In this document: positions 12,394 through 22,311 of the stretch, one piece after another
Numbering within the stretch: position 1 is the stretch's first letter
Layout: each line of letters begins with the position of its first letter
Source of the DNA: Pseudopyrenochaeta lycopersici
Taxonomy: Eukaryota > Ascomycota > Dothideomycetes > Pleosporales > Pseudopyrenochaetaceae
DNA length: 64,000 bases
Assembly: GCA_003313425.1 (NCBI GenBank)
Contig: NHZP01000006.1
Span: forward strand, 1,240,001 to 1,304,000
Direction of reading: 5' to 3'
Notes under the pieces: model-generated
Database searches by the model: none
What the model was told of the DNA's origin: nothing
Seen by the model: the letters and a program-made list of their open reading frames with translations, nothing else
Translations under genes and position numbers: made by a program

Positions 12394-13531
12394 AGGTTTA
12401 GGTTCTGAAGTGTTTGCTGATGTTTGCAAGCTTAAGTGGGCCTTGACTAATGAGGAAGTGAAGTGAACTGTTAGACTAGATGCAAAGCTAAAATTATACT
12501 TTGCTAGTGATGACAGCCGTTGGTAAATCTATGTGGAGAGGATCGTTATTTGTCGAAGCTTATCATATAGAAGCGAAGAACTTTAGAAATAGGAGGACTG
12601 ATTCTGTTCTCAATGTGAAGTTCAGTTCGAGGTAGGAGATGACGACTATGGTGAGTCAATGTTCTGTCTCACGGTCCTTTTCTACGTTGTTCAAGTAAGA
12701 GACATTTAAATATGGAAAACGCTTAGTTATAAACATTGGTAATATCGGCGCTGAGAGTCCATTGTAGTACTCCCAGTACTGATGCTAAAGCAGGGCAGGT
12801 CGTTATGCATGACGTAGAAGAAGAAGTATGAAAAATTGAACGAGAAGGGTAATGCATTTCCGTGAGGGTCAGCAATAGGTGGCCAGGAAGGTGAAGAAGG
12901 TGGAGCATGTCATGAGTGCTTCCAATATTTTTTTGCAGTAGTCAGAAAGTGAATCAGATTCCAATGGTCTTGCATAAGTGTGAAAAAGGAGACTTAAAAC
13001 TCAAGCGTCCATATGGAACAGGAGGAACTCCTGCAGTACTCTGCGATTTCGCAAGTTGACAAATTTGAGGGATTTGAGCTCTTGCCCAGCAGGAGCCTCA
13101 TTCTGGGTCTACGGAGCGATAAGTGGAGCACACACGACCCATCAATTGTGATTGTTTACCTTATCCAGAGAAAGAATGCATTATGTTTCAAGGAGGGCTA
13201 TAGACTCTAAACTACGAAAGCTTTGGCCACGATCACATGCTAACATGGTAGAGCAGACGATGAGCACTTGTCTTTTCAATGCAGTGCATCTTTACAGCCA
13301 GAGTAAGTCTACGCTAGCGAGCAATGAGGCATAAAAAAAGTGCTTGGGAAAGAACTAAATAATCGGAGGAGCCTGCATCTGATTAGATTGAGTGGAATCG
13401 GCCGCGGCGGAACAACGGATGCGGTCATTCGCCAAGCGCGTCCTTCGGTTGCTTTTTCGGCGATCGGAAGCTCAGCTTGTTTCTCTGCTTCAAATCCCTC
13501 ACCACCAGCCCTCACGCCGCCGCAACTCATC
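12394..13531. other. Gene-poor intergenic stretch before IDH1
   Basis: AT-rich to about 13300, then GC-richer close to IDH1. Open frames of 60-127 codons occur on both strands near 13300-13720, but they overlap the IDH1 leader and have no recognisable features. No repeat or RNA gene was identified. Confidence 0.4.
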
Positions 13532-14915
13532 ATGCTGTCGAGGACCTCCCAAAGAACGGCGCAGGTACGCATTAGACCACACGGTTCCAATTGGAGTTCC
13601 TGGAGGGGGAATAGATGTGCTAATGCGCCACATACAGACGCTCCTGCGGGGCGCGAAGCCTGCATCACGATGCGGCCCATCGATGGCTACACGAAGTACA
13701 TATCCCGCCTAGATGTTGTATAAGAGAGTGGAATCTGACTCGCAAACAGCAATGGCCACGGTTGGTCAGGACATCTTCAAGCCCACCAAGTTCGGCGGCA
13801 AGTACACCGTGACCTTGATTCCTGGTACGCCGCGATAGCCGCCTTAAACTACGACGTGATATTAAACAGTGCGCAGGTGACGGTATCGGTGCTGAGGTAT
13901 CTGAGTCGGTCAAGGAGATCTTCAAAGCGGACAATGTGCCCGTTGAGTGGGAGCAGGTCGACGTGTCTGGTGTCGAGACCGGCAACGTCCACTCTGAGGA
14001 GCTCCTCCGCGAATCTATTGCTTCGCTCAAGCGCAACAAGCTCGGCCTGAAGGGCATCTTGCACACTCCTGTCGAGCGATCTGGTCATCGCTCTTTCAAC
14101 GTTGCTCTTCGCCAAGAGCTCGACATCTACGCCTCAATTGTCCTTCTCAAGAACATCCCCGGCTATGAGACACGCCACAAGAACATCGACTTCTGCATCA
14201 TCCGTGAGAACACGGAGGGCGAATACTCTGGTCTTGAGCACCAGTCGGTCAGCGGCGTTGTCGAGTCGCTCAAGATCATCACTCGCGAGAAGTCGGAGCG
14301 CATTGCCAAGTTTGCCTTCGCCTTTGCTCTTGCCAACAACCGCAAAAAGGTTACCTGCATCCACAAGGCCAACATCATGAAGCTTGCTGATGGCCTGTTC
14401 CGCAACACTGTCAAGAAGGTCGGTGAGGACTACCCGACCATTGAGACTAACGACATGATTGTCGACAATGCTTCCATGCAGTGTGTCTCGAGGCCACAGC
14501 AGTTCGATGTCATGGTCATGCCCAACTTGTACGGAGGTATCCTCTCCAACATTGGCGCTGGTCTCGTCGGTGGCCCCGGTATCGTCCCAGGATGCAACAT
14601 GGGCCGCAACGTCGCTGTCTTCGAGCCTGGATGCCGTCACGTCGGTCTTGACATCAAGGGCAAGGACCAGGCCAACCCGACTGCTCTGATCCTTTCTGCC
14701 GCCATGATGCTGCGACACATTGGTCTCGATGACCATGCCAACCGCATCTCGCAGTCCGTCTACAAGGTCATCGGCGATGGGTAAGTCTATATTACGACCA
14801 AAGTAAGTTTCTGGACTAACACTTTCACAGTACCGCCCGCACGCGTGACATGGGTGGCAACACCACCACCCATGAGTTCACTCGCGCCGTTCTGAACCAG
14901 ATGGAGAAGGCATGA
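13532..14915 (+). CDS. IDH1: NAD-dependent isocitrate dehydrogenase, regulatory subunit 1, mitochondrial
   Basis: TCA-cycle enzyme subunit in the mitochondrial matrix; fungal IDH1 pairs with the catalytic IDH2. The firm exons are the one ending at 13824, then 13877-14780 and 14831-14915. They give VTLIPGDGIGAEVSESVKEI, IRENTEGEYSGLEHQSV, the NLYGGILSNIGAGLVGGPG segment, the PTALILSAAMMLRHIGLD segment and the terminal HEFTRAVLNQMEKA. The N-terminus is less certain. An ATG at 13532 (MLSRTSQRTAQ, presequence-like) followed by an intron 13565-13712 gives an exact frame and 377 aa, the usual length. Starting at the ATG at 13752 would lose the import signal. IDH1-type residues (GHRSFNVALRQELDIYAS) argue for the regulatory rather than the catalytic subunit. 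Confidence 0.93.
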
Positions 14916-15192
14916 TCATGTCATGTTCCACTATCAGCTAAGCACTGGTCTAGCGCGATGATAACGCCAGATCTGGGCCGCGTCTTAACTGGGTCAGCCT
15001 TGACATGTATCTATTTCCCTGACGATTGGACGCTTTGGACTTGTACACTAAGGCAGCTGGACGTGAATAGAGCTGTACTTGTAGGTGGTATATAGCATGT
15101 TGCATGACTGAATTGACATTCTTATACCCTTCCGAAAGATGCTGGAACCAGAACGCCTCGCTATGCATGATGTCGTGATGTCGTGGGTACGT

Positions 15193-16089
15193 CTAGAACT
15201 GTATCCTCCTTTTCCTGCCTGTATATTTAGACGAAGCCTTCACTACCTTGCCTTGTTTCTCCATCTGCTCTTTCTTCTTCAAGATCCATGCCTTGCTGCC
15301 CTTCTGTTGCTCTCCCCTCTTCATCCCCTTCGCCTTTCTTCGCGCATCCATGACATCCACACCATCCATTCCACGAACCACACCCGTAATGTCACCATCC
15401 AAGTCACCACCACCAACTGTGAGAACCAGATACGTCTTCGCATTCTTTGTCCCCGGGTCATCTTCAAGAAGACCAGCACCAAACCCGGCTTTTATCGCCG
15501 CTTGACTGACCATCTTCTTCTGCTCGTCATTCTTCGGGTAAAATTGGCATACTGCTCGTCCGCCTCTCTTCAGACTTGCATACAGCTGGTTGAAGAAGCG
15601 GCTCAACCGCCCTGCAGGACTCTCCTCACTCGTTTCTGCGTTGCACAGCCACTGCACCGCACTAATGCTGATCGCTGCATCAAAGGTACCCGGCCGGAAC
15701 GGCACACCTTGTCCAGCATCTGCGAGTAGCAAGTCTCCTTCTACCTCTTTCTCTAGCGCAACCCCCAACATTGACGCGGAAATGTCGAACCCAATCCATA
15801 CATGTGGGCCGCCGGGTGTGCCAGCAGAGGCTGGGTGAGAAAGTATTTCGCCAGACAGGCCGGAGCCGCAGCCTACGTCGAGGATGAGAGAGGGGCTTGT
15901 GAGCGAGAGGAGGGAGAGTGCGCGGTGGGTCATGGAGGATTGAATTTTTTGAATTCGGGAGGATGTTGTGTATTTTCGGGATTCAGAGTCATTGTAGAAG
16001 AGGTCTGGGGGCCTGTATGTATGGCATTAGTGGTGTTCTAATCAAATATCTAGATTTGGTGCGTACAGTATGTCTTCTGGGCGAGACAT
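15193..16089 (-). CDS. BUD23: 18S rRNA (guanine-N7)-methyltransferase BUD23
   Basis: Methylates a conserved guanosine of 18S rRNA and assists 40S export and maturation, working with Trm112. Two exons (16089-16067, 16012-15193; intron 54 nt) give 280 aa, as in yeast (275 aa). The short first exon joins exactly to give MSRPEDILPPDLFYNDSESR, the conserved Bud23 N-terminus. The SAM-binding motif I is ILDVGCGSGLSGE at about residues 51-63. ISISAVQWLCNAE and GRAVCQFYPKN match the methyltransferase core. The C-terminal basic WBS-type tail (KKKEQMEKQGK and KYTGRKRRIQF) is present. It is head-to-head with SVP26 over 288 bp. Confidence 0.94.
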
Positions 16090-16377
16090 GATGGCGGTGA
16101 TTTCCTGGGTATTCCAGACGTATACGAGTGTGAGCTGTATTACTCGCGTAGTTATATACGACCTTGCCTGTGAGGAAGCGAGTGTTGGTCGTGAACGTCT
16201 AATTGTCAAAGCAGCCAAGAGTTCGGACTCGCGACAACTTTTTGGTGTTCACCCCACACTTTCTGCGCCTGCAGATCTTATCCTGCCTCGGCCATACGTT
16301 CATCCGAGGGCTTTGATGCCACCTTTTGACACTGACCTCATCGCCCAGACTTCAAACCTTCAAACTCCAAAATCGAC
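16090..16377. promoter_or_regulatory. Divergent promoter region between BUD23 and SVP26
   Basis: Only 288 bp separate the two opposite start codons, so the core promoters of both genes must share this interval. No clear TATA box was found. Confidence 0.5.
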
Positions 16378-17301
16378 ATGTGGATATTACCTTTACTTGG
16401 ATATGTTGGTGTGATATTGGGGTTTGCGTTTTTGACGCTGGCTATAGGTATTTCCACTTCATCCAATGTCCGGACATGAAAACGCGGATTCGATTAGGTA
16501 TGACCATGAAAGCTAATCTAATATAATTCTTTTACAGCTTCTGGACTTTACTATCTCTCCGAACTTGTAGAGGAACATACCGTGCTTGCGAAGAAACTCC
16601 TATACCGGCTGATCTATGGCGTTATCGGACTCCAACTTCTCCTTCTGGTCGTGGACAGATTTCCAATTGGATTAAGCGCCTTAAGCATTGTGTCGCATAT
16701 AATATACGCGCAAAACTTGAGGCGTTTTCCGATCGTTAAGCTTACAGATCCACTGTTCTTGTTATCTTGTGGTACGCTAGTGGCTTCATTCAAACTGCCT
16801 TCGTCCTACAGAGAGAAAGTAGAGAGACATGCTAATGACTGTCTAGCCCTCGTAATCGCAAACCATTACCTCTGGTTCCGTCACTTTAGCGCACCGCCGC
16901 CGAATTCCGCCTACTCCGCATATCCCCACTCTCGCGATGCCAACATTCCGACCTTTACCGAAATCGCATCCTACTTCGGCTTATGCGTCTGGCTCGTGCC
17001 CTTCGCACTGTTCGTCTCGTTGTCCGCTGGCGAAAATGTGTTGCCCTCGATGGGCTCCGAGTACGCGACTGGTGAAGGAAGCAGCTACATTACTCCAGGC
17101 AAGGCACCAGAGTCGTTTGGGAGTGGCTCGGGAGTCGGTGTTGGAGGAGTTAGTGGAGGTATGGAGGGCAAGAGGAGGGCACGGAGTGGTACAAATGCAG
17201 GAATGGCTAAAGCTGTCGTAACCGGAGTCAAAGAGTGGGTGGGAGAGACGGGAGAGGTCATGGGTTTTTGGAAAGGAGAGAGGACGAGGCCTACATTTTA
17301 A
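16378..17301 (+). CDS. SVP26: SVP26/TEX261 family Golgi membrane protein
   Basis: COPII-associated membrane adaptor that in yeast helps export and retain Golgi mannosyltransferases. Three exons (16378-16447, 16538-16771, 16847-17301) give 252 aa. The protein has about four membrane spans and the family signature ASGLYYLSELVEEHTVLAKK, followed by LSIVSHIIYAQNLRRFP, FLLSCALVIANHYLWFRHFS and a last span (GLCVWLVPFALFVSLSAGEN). The second intron (16772-16846, 75 nt) is a multiple of three and has no stop, so it could be translated if retained. Splicing restores the family NHY-containing span, and the intron has a GCTAATGAC branch region. The cytosolic C-terminus is Gly/Ser-rich and basic. Confidence 0.9.
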
Positions 17302-20300
17302 GAGCTGGATATCTTCACGGATAACGATTGTACGAGTAATGTTGGGGACTACTTTCCCTCGAGCTAAAAAACGGATGTTCTTCTGATATCTTATCCTGTA
17401 ATGCTTCGTTTGTGACATCCACGGCGACACGTGCACATTGTGATTCCTCTGGTTGGAATCAAAAACTGTACATTCCATCTACACATGTGCGCTCTGATCG
17501 AAGATTTGGACTACGACGTACTCAAGTCTACAGCACATGGTAAAATCGTTAATATACTCGTCTTCCACCCCTGCACTCTGCCAACTGCGCCGAAAGAAAC
17601 CGTAGAGCTACGTTTGCTCCATTCGGCGATCTATTAACCGTCTGCAAACACGAAATAGGAGGTTCTATAACAGTTCGTAGACGCTGCGATTATTGCTCAC
17701 ATAGGCAAAGGTAGGGAAAATAGGCAACACAAAGATATCGCTGGCTCTCCAAGCACCTTAACGCACCACCTTCTTAAATTGTTACAACACGATCAAGCCT
17801 TAGGTCAAAAACTTGATATAGCTTATTGTTACAGCTAATGTGTTGAAAGAGAAGCGTAGGGAGACAGTAAAAGAGCAAAGGAGTAATGGAAAGGACAATG
17901 CGAGAAACAAGAGCAAGGGAGTTGATAGTAATAGGCCGCCAATTGGATTTGAAAATACTGAGACAGGGAAGAGGCCGAAGGATAAGCGAAAGGAAAGGAT
18001 GCAGGAGGTGAGAGTAAAGACTAGTGCGGTGGCAGAGGGTAACGGCGACGGGAATATTGATGAGAATGTGTCCCAGGAATAAGGTGGGAGAGAGTACTTT
18101 CCTACTTCTAAAATGGCCTAGGAGAACGAGAACATGAGAGGTGACGGCTGCAAGTGCTGTGTGCGAATATCCAGATGACTCAAGAAACTCGCTCTGAAGG
18201 ACTGGGAATTCCAAGTCCGACATCTCCACGATACCCTTGCAAATTCCAATCGTGAGATAAGCTGACATCCAAATAAACTACTTCGATAATCATATCGAAG
18301 GCAAAGGATTGTGGTTGCAAAGATTCCCAATTGTAGTATATGGAAGAGACTTGGGTACTGCTCTCCGAAAGGCCTCAGAAACATGCCCGCGCCGAATTTG
18401 ACACTTTAACCGTAAAAGGCATGTCAAGCAAGTTCCACATAAAACTGCAGGTGGGTTTTGTTCATCACTGGCCTTGAGTGCTTGTATGTTGAACTCAGCA
18501 CCTGCCATCAAATTGCTCTTGCCCCGCACATCAATCCCCTAACGTTTGGCACACAGTGAGATGGGGCAAGGAAGCAAATGACCATACATTCTTCATGGAC
18601 CTTATGGTAGCAACCTAGTGGTCTTTGCTGTTTCTCAATGTATCTTGTTCCTGAAAATGTCATCGCTCAACTTCTGTGGTGAAGGTGTGCCCTTGACGCC
18701 CACGAACTGCAAAGGTCCTAGGATCGGTTCTGAAGTGAGGTTAGTTGTTGGTTTTCTGATTTCCTTTATCAGCGTACATGATGAAACACCACCCAGCTCA
18801 CGGCTAACAGTCTTGTTCCATAACTAGATTGCGACTTGATAGCTCAAACTGCTGAAACAAAACTCGCTCATTTTGCCTGATACAGCTTGCTATAGATTCC
18901 TTGGGGTTTAGCTGATCTTGACAAAGCAAAATTGATGAATTTGTACAGGGAGCGCGTTGAATCTTTTTTTTCCTTAGAAATACTTTTGTGACTCGTTTGT
19001 CCAGCAAAAATGCACCTAATTTGTATAGTCAATGAAGAGTGGTTCGAGGTACACAAACTTGGAACCAAAATTAGCTAAGAGTAATGATTATCAATAGCCG
19101 CACACTTTATTAGAGAGAGCACTAAGATATGCTGTTTAATGCAGAGTGTTTCCGGTCATGTTGGCGACGAAGTTGGAAGCATTCAATCGAGTTTCCAAAG
19201 CACCGTATACCGTATACCGTATCATGACATCCAAACGCTAAGCCACCCTCGGCTCCGTCTTTGAACCCCAATCTCTAAATCATGATGGCAACGTTCACCT
19301 GCACCACAGTTAATCGAGATGCGTTCTAGTCACCTGTGGGGCTACCTGATCATGCGATCGAATGATGTTGGATGCCCATGCGGCAAATATGATGCTCCTG
19401 GTGTTGGCCTTTTTAAAATGATTGTAGTCAATGGTGGTACTGTCCATTGAGAGCGTGAACCAACGAGCCAACGCAAATGGCCCCTCCATCATGATGCTTC
19501 TCTCCAAACTGGACGCCTCAGATGCTTCCTGACTATTCATAATGAATTTTGCTTCTTGCCTAACGTTGCAATGCAGTACTTGCGGAGTTTGCCAGAGCAT
19601 CGCAGACATCAGCAATATTGTACCTTAACACCGCCTGGCTAAGATGCTTACAACCACCACAGCCACATCCTATGAATTGAAACACATTACGTGATCGTCT
19701 ATCTGCATCTGTTGTTCGTCGCTATTGTGGTTGTTTGTCATTGTCATTGTCGTTGTCGCTGTCGCTGTCGTACTCGTTCCCGTTTTCGGGTTCTCGTTCT
19801 CGGTCTTTCTCGGACACTTCCACACATATGCCGCTAGCGCACATGCGACGCAACATGTTCAAGTGAATACTGTCAATAGTAAAACGTATGTGTTGATTCG
19901 ATACGAGACCGACGAGGTTGGCTGTAGCTGGCGTTACCTTACGCAGCTGGGATGCAGTCGTTCGCTCGACATGGTTTCAATGTAGTTTTGTGGCTGAGGG
20001 AGGGGGGACATCGAATCTTCTCTTCATATTTTCTCTGACAGGGATGGTAAGAGACTAAGGAGCACTTAGATCATATTAGTTCGTGTGTGATTGTTGGACT
20101 ATTTGCCATGCACTCAGCCTCAAACTTCAGTGGCCCAATTGAGGAAACACTTTCTGCTTGGAAGAAAAGATGGTAGCAGAGGCGTAGGAAAGGTAGTGTC
20201 GGAGGTGTTTTGGACCTGATGCCGAAATAGACGAGCAGAGGAGAGTCCACTAATACACCTCGAGTGTGTGCTAGCCTACCTCCCTGAAATGATGAGACTG

Positions 20301-20590
20301 TACTTATTGTATTCCTGGAAACTTGCAATTGTCAAGCCGGTTTACAAAGCGAATTTGATGTGTCGATTGCCTGTATTGTTTGTATTATGTCTATGTTCAC
20401 TTTCTTCCAACTGAGTGTCGCACTTGTACATGTCGTATAAATCGTGACTCGTGCTTCGTTAACCAAGGCTCATCATTTTCGAGAGCCGTATGTTGTCCTG
20501 CGTATTCAGAGCCTATAACCAACTCATTCTTTACCGGCTCGAGCTTGGCAACACAATAAATATCCGTTCTTAGTCGCAGGCTTATGTGTT
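17302..20590. other. Long gene-poor region with a possible basic ORF
   Basis: About 3.3 kb without a convincing gene. At 17840-18082 (+) an 80-codon open frame encodes a K/R/E-rich, purine-biased peptide preceded by a plausible TTACAG acceptor, so it could be the last exon of an unrecognised gene. A short tandem repeat (GTATACC units) lies near 19206-19224, and a TGTCGT/TGTCAT-type microsatellite lies at about 19736-19773. Open frames of about 100 codons near 19310-19615 and 20071-20328 (-) lack features. No tRNA or transposon remnant was recognised. Confidence 0.4.
19736..19773. repeat. Imperfect TGTCRT/TGTCGC microsatellite
   Basis: About six tandem hexamer units of the form TGTCATTGTCGT/TGTCGCTGTCGC follow one another, with degenerate copies on both sides (CTCGTTCCCG, TTCTCGTTCT). 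It is a simple sequence repeat in non-coding DNA. Confidence 0.6.
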
Positions 20591-21297
20591 TCAACGCAAT
20601 GTCTTTGGACCGAATAACGCATTTGAGAACGATGTCAATAACCACCTCATGCCCATCCACAGCGCAGCGGAGCCGACTATTATAATGACCACCATACCCA
20701 CAATGATTCTACTACGCATCTGGAAAGCATCACCAACCTCCAGCTTGGCTATCTTGCTTATCTTTTTGTTAAGGTGCCATGACTTTCTCTTCTTTTTGCC
20801 GCCCTCGCTGTGTTCGCCCTCCCTCGGGCCTATAACATCATGTGGTTCTACATGCCCATTCGACCCACCCTGATCCCAGGTCGAGCTACTAGGGTTCTGG
20901 TATGGCTCCGGATCGAGCCAGGCGGATGGATGGAGAAGGGCGAGAAAGGAGGGCGAAGAATGCGCGTTAGTGCGGCGCGCTCGATTTCGGTAGTTGATGA
21001 AGAAGAGGGAAAGGATGAAAGATATGAATAAGACGGGCGTTAGAATAAGCTGGAATAGTTAGTCTTGGCTTTATGCAACATGTCAAAGATGATGGGGATT
21101 ACCTTTGTGAGAAGAGACTCATGGTCTATCGATCCGTTGGTGGGAGATGATGGAGGGGAGGGTATGGGCGTCAATGCGAGCTTCTCGAACGAATCTGACC
21201 TCTTTTTATGTCTACGCCTAGTGGATGATGGCGATAGGGGCGGACTTGGAGGAAGGTGTTGTCGTTGGACCTGGTCGCGTGAGGCGGTTGCAGCCAT
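20591..21297 (-). CDS. Two-span membrane protein of unknown function, fungal-specific
   Basis: Function unknown. Two exons (21297-21103, 21049-20591; intron 53 nt) give 217 aa, in frame. The N-terminal about 60 residues are Ser/Pro-rich with a basic patch (STRRRHKKRSDSFEKL) and proline-directed phosphosite-like repeats. A first membrane span follows at once after the splice junction (LILTPVLFISFILSLFFINY). A hydrophilic loop of about 70 residues contains GEHSEGGKKKRKSWHLNKK. A second span reads RIIVGMVVIIIVGSAALWMG and is followed by a short tail. The pattern resembles an uncharacterised ascomycete family, though I cannot name it with certainty. It sits alone between two long non-coding stretches. 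Confidence 0.75.
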
Positions 21298-22311
21298 GTC
21301 GTCTCATCGAATGCTCAATGCAGCCATCCAATCTTGACGGGGAGATGAGCAAAACGACTCTAGACCAGCGAGCTACCAGGCAGAATGTCAGCTCATTTGG
21401 TCGGCATATCTACCGTCTTTGAATTATAGGGATTTAACGAGCGACTTGGAATGGTGGTAGACAATTGTGGTTGTGCGCCGCATGCGGACGTTGGCGGAAG
21501 CATGACGCACTACCTCCACTGCTGCTCCTCGTAGGGCTGCTAGCTGGGGTTAAGCCCGCCCACACAGGAACCACGGGAGCACACATCGTCACGCTTCTAG
21601 ACCCAAGGCGGATTCTGAGGTATCATGCGGTGTAACCAGGTATCCTTACATGGGTCATGCCCAAGTTACAACACAGAGGCATGGAATCACTCGAGGGATA
21701 TAGCGTTACAGGTATACAATACGGCGGCATGGAAGCCACGGAAGCCGTCTTAAGGCTTGGCTCGGCGATCGGACGTTGTCAGAATCCGCGACTTCCAATA
21801 GTTGATCATTGCCCTGGGTTGAACACAGCCTCACTCGCTCCTCATTCGTACAACAATCTCGCATCTTATCCTGAAAAGAGCCTGCAAGGTATTAGTCGAC
21901 CGACCACACGCAAGCATTTTCTGCTGCCTGGTTTATCTGGCTTTCTATATGATTCTGTCCCAGGCCCACGAGATCGGTAGTCAGCCGTAGTCCTTTCACG
22001 GCCATCGCCCAGCATTTCTCAGCATTCATTGCTGACCTAATACTCGGCATTTGCGGACGACTTTTTCGTCCGACCCTCTTCAGTTCGCATTGAACCGCCA
22101 TCAGCTGCAGAGTCTTGCTATCTGTCTTTCTTTCGTCTAACTTCTTTCTTCGTCATTTTAGCCCCAGTTCTTGCGAATACGCGGTGCGGTTTGATCATAT
22201 ATCAACAACTGATCCGTGGCTAAGGCGGTGGGGCATCCGAACGAAGCCGGACGAATTCTTGCAAGAGGAGGATAACAAGTCGTACCTGACACTGCACAGC
22301 AGCTTATCAAC
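21298..22311. other. Intergenic: promoters of the two-span protein (-) and Zn2Cys6 regulator (+)
   Basis: About 1 kb between divergent genes. It holds a 10-bp palindrome CCGCATGCGG at 21478-21487. Open frames at 21657-21980 and 22115-22453 carry no recognisable features; the latter overlaps the regulator's first exon in another frame. A long upstream region is typical for regulatory genes. Confidence 0.4.

Noticed and set aside
13309..13723. Overlapping 106-127 codon frames on both strands before IDH1
   Set aside because: They overlap the IDH1 leader exon and intron and have arginine/serine-rich, feature-free translations.
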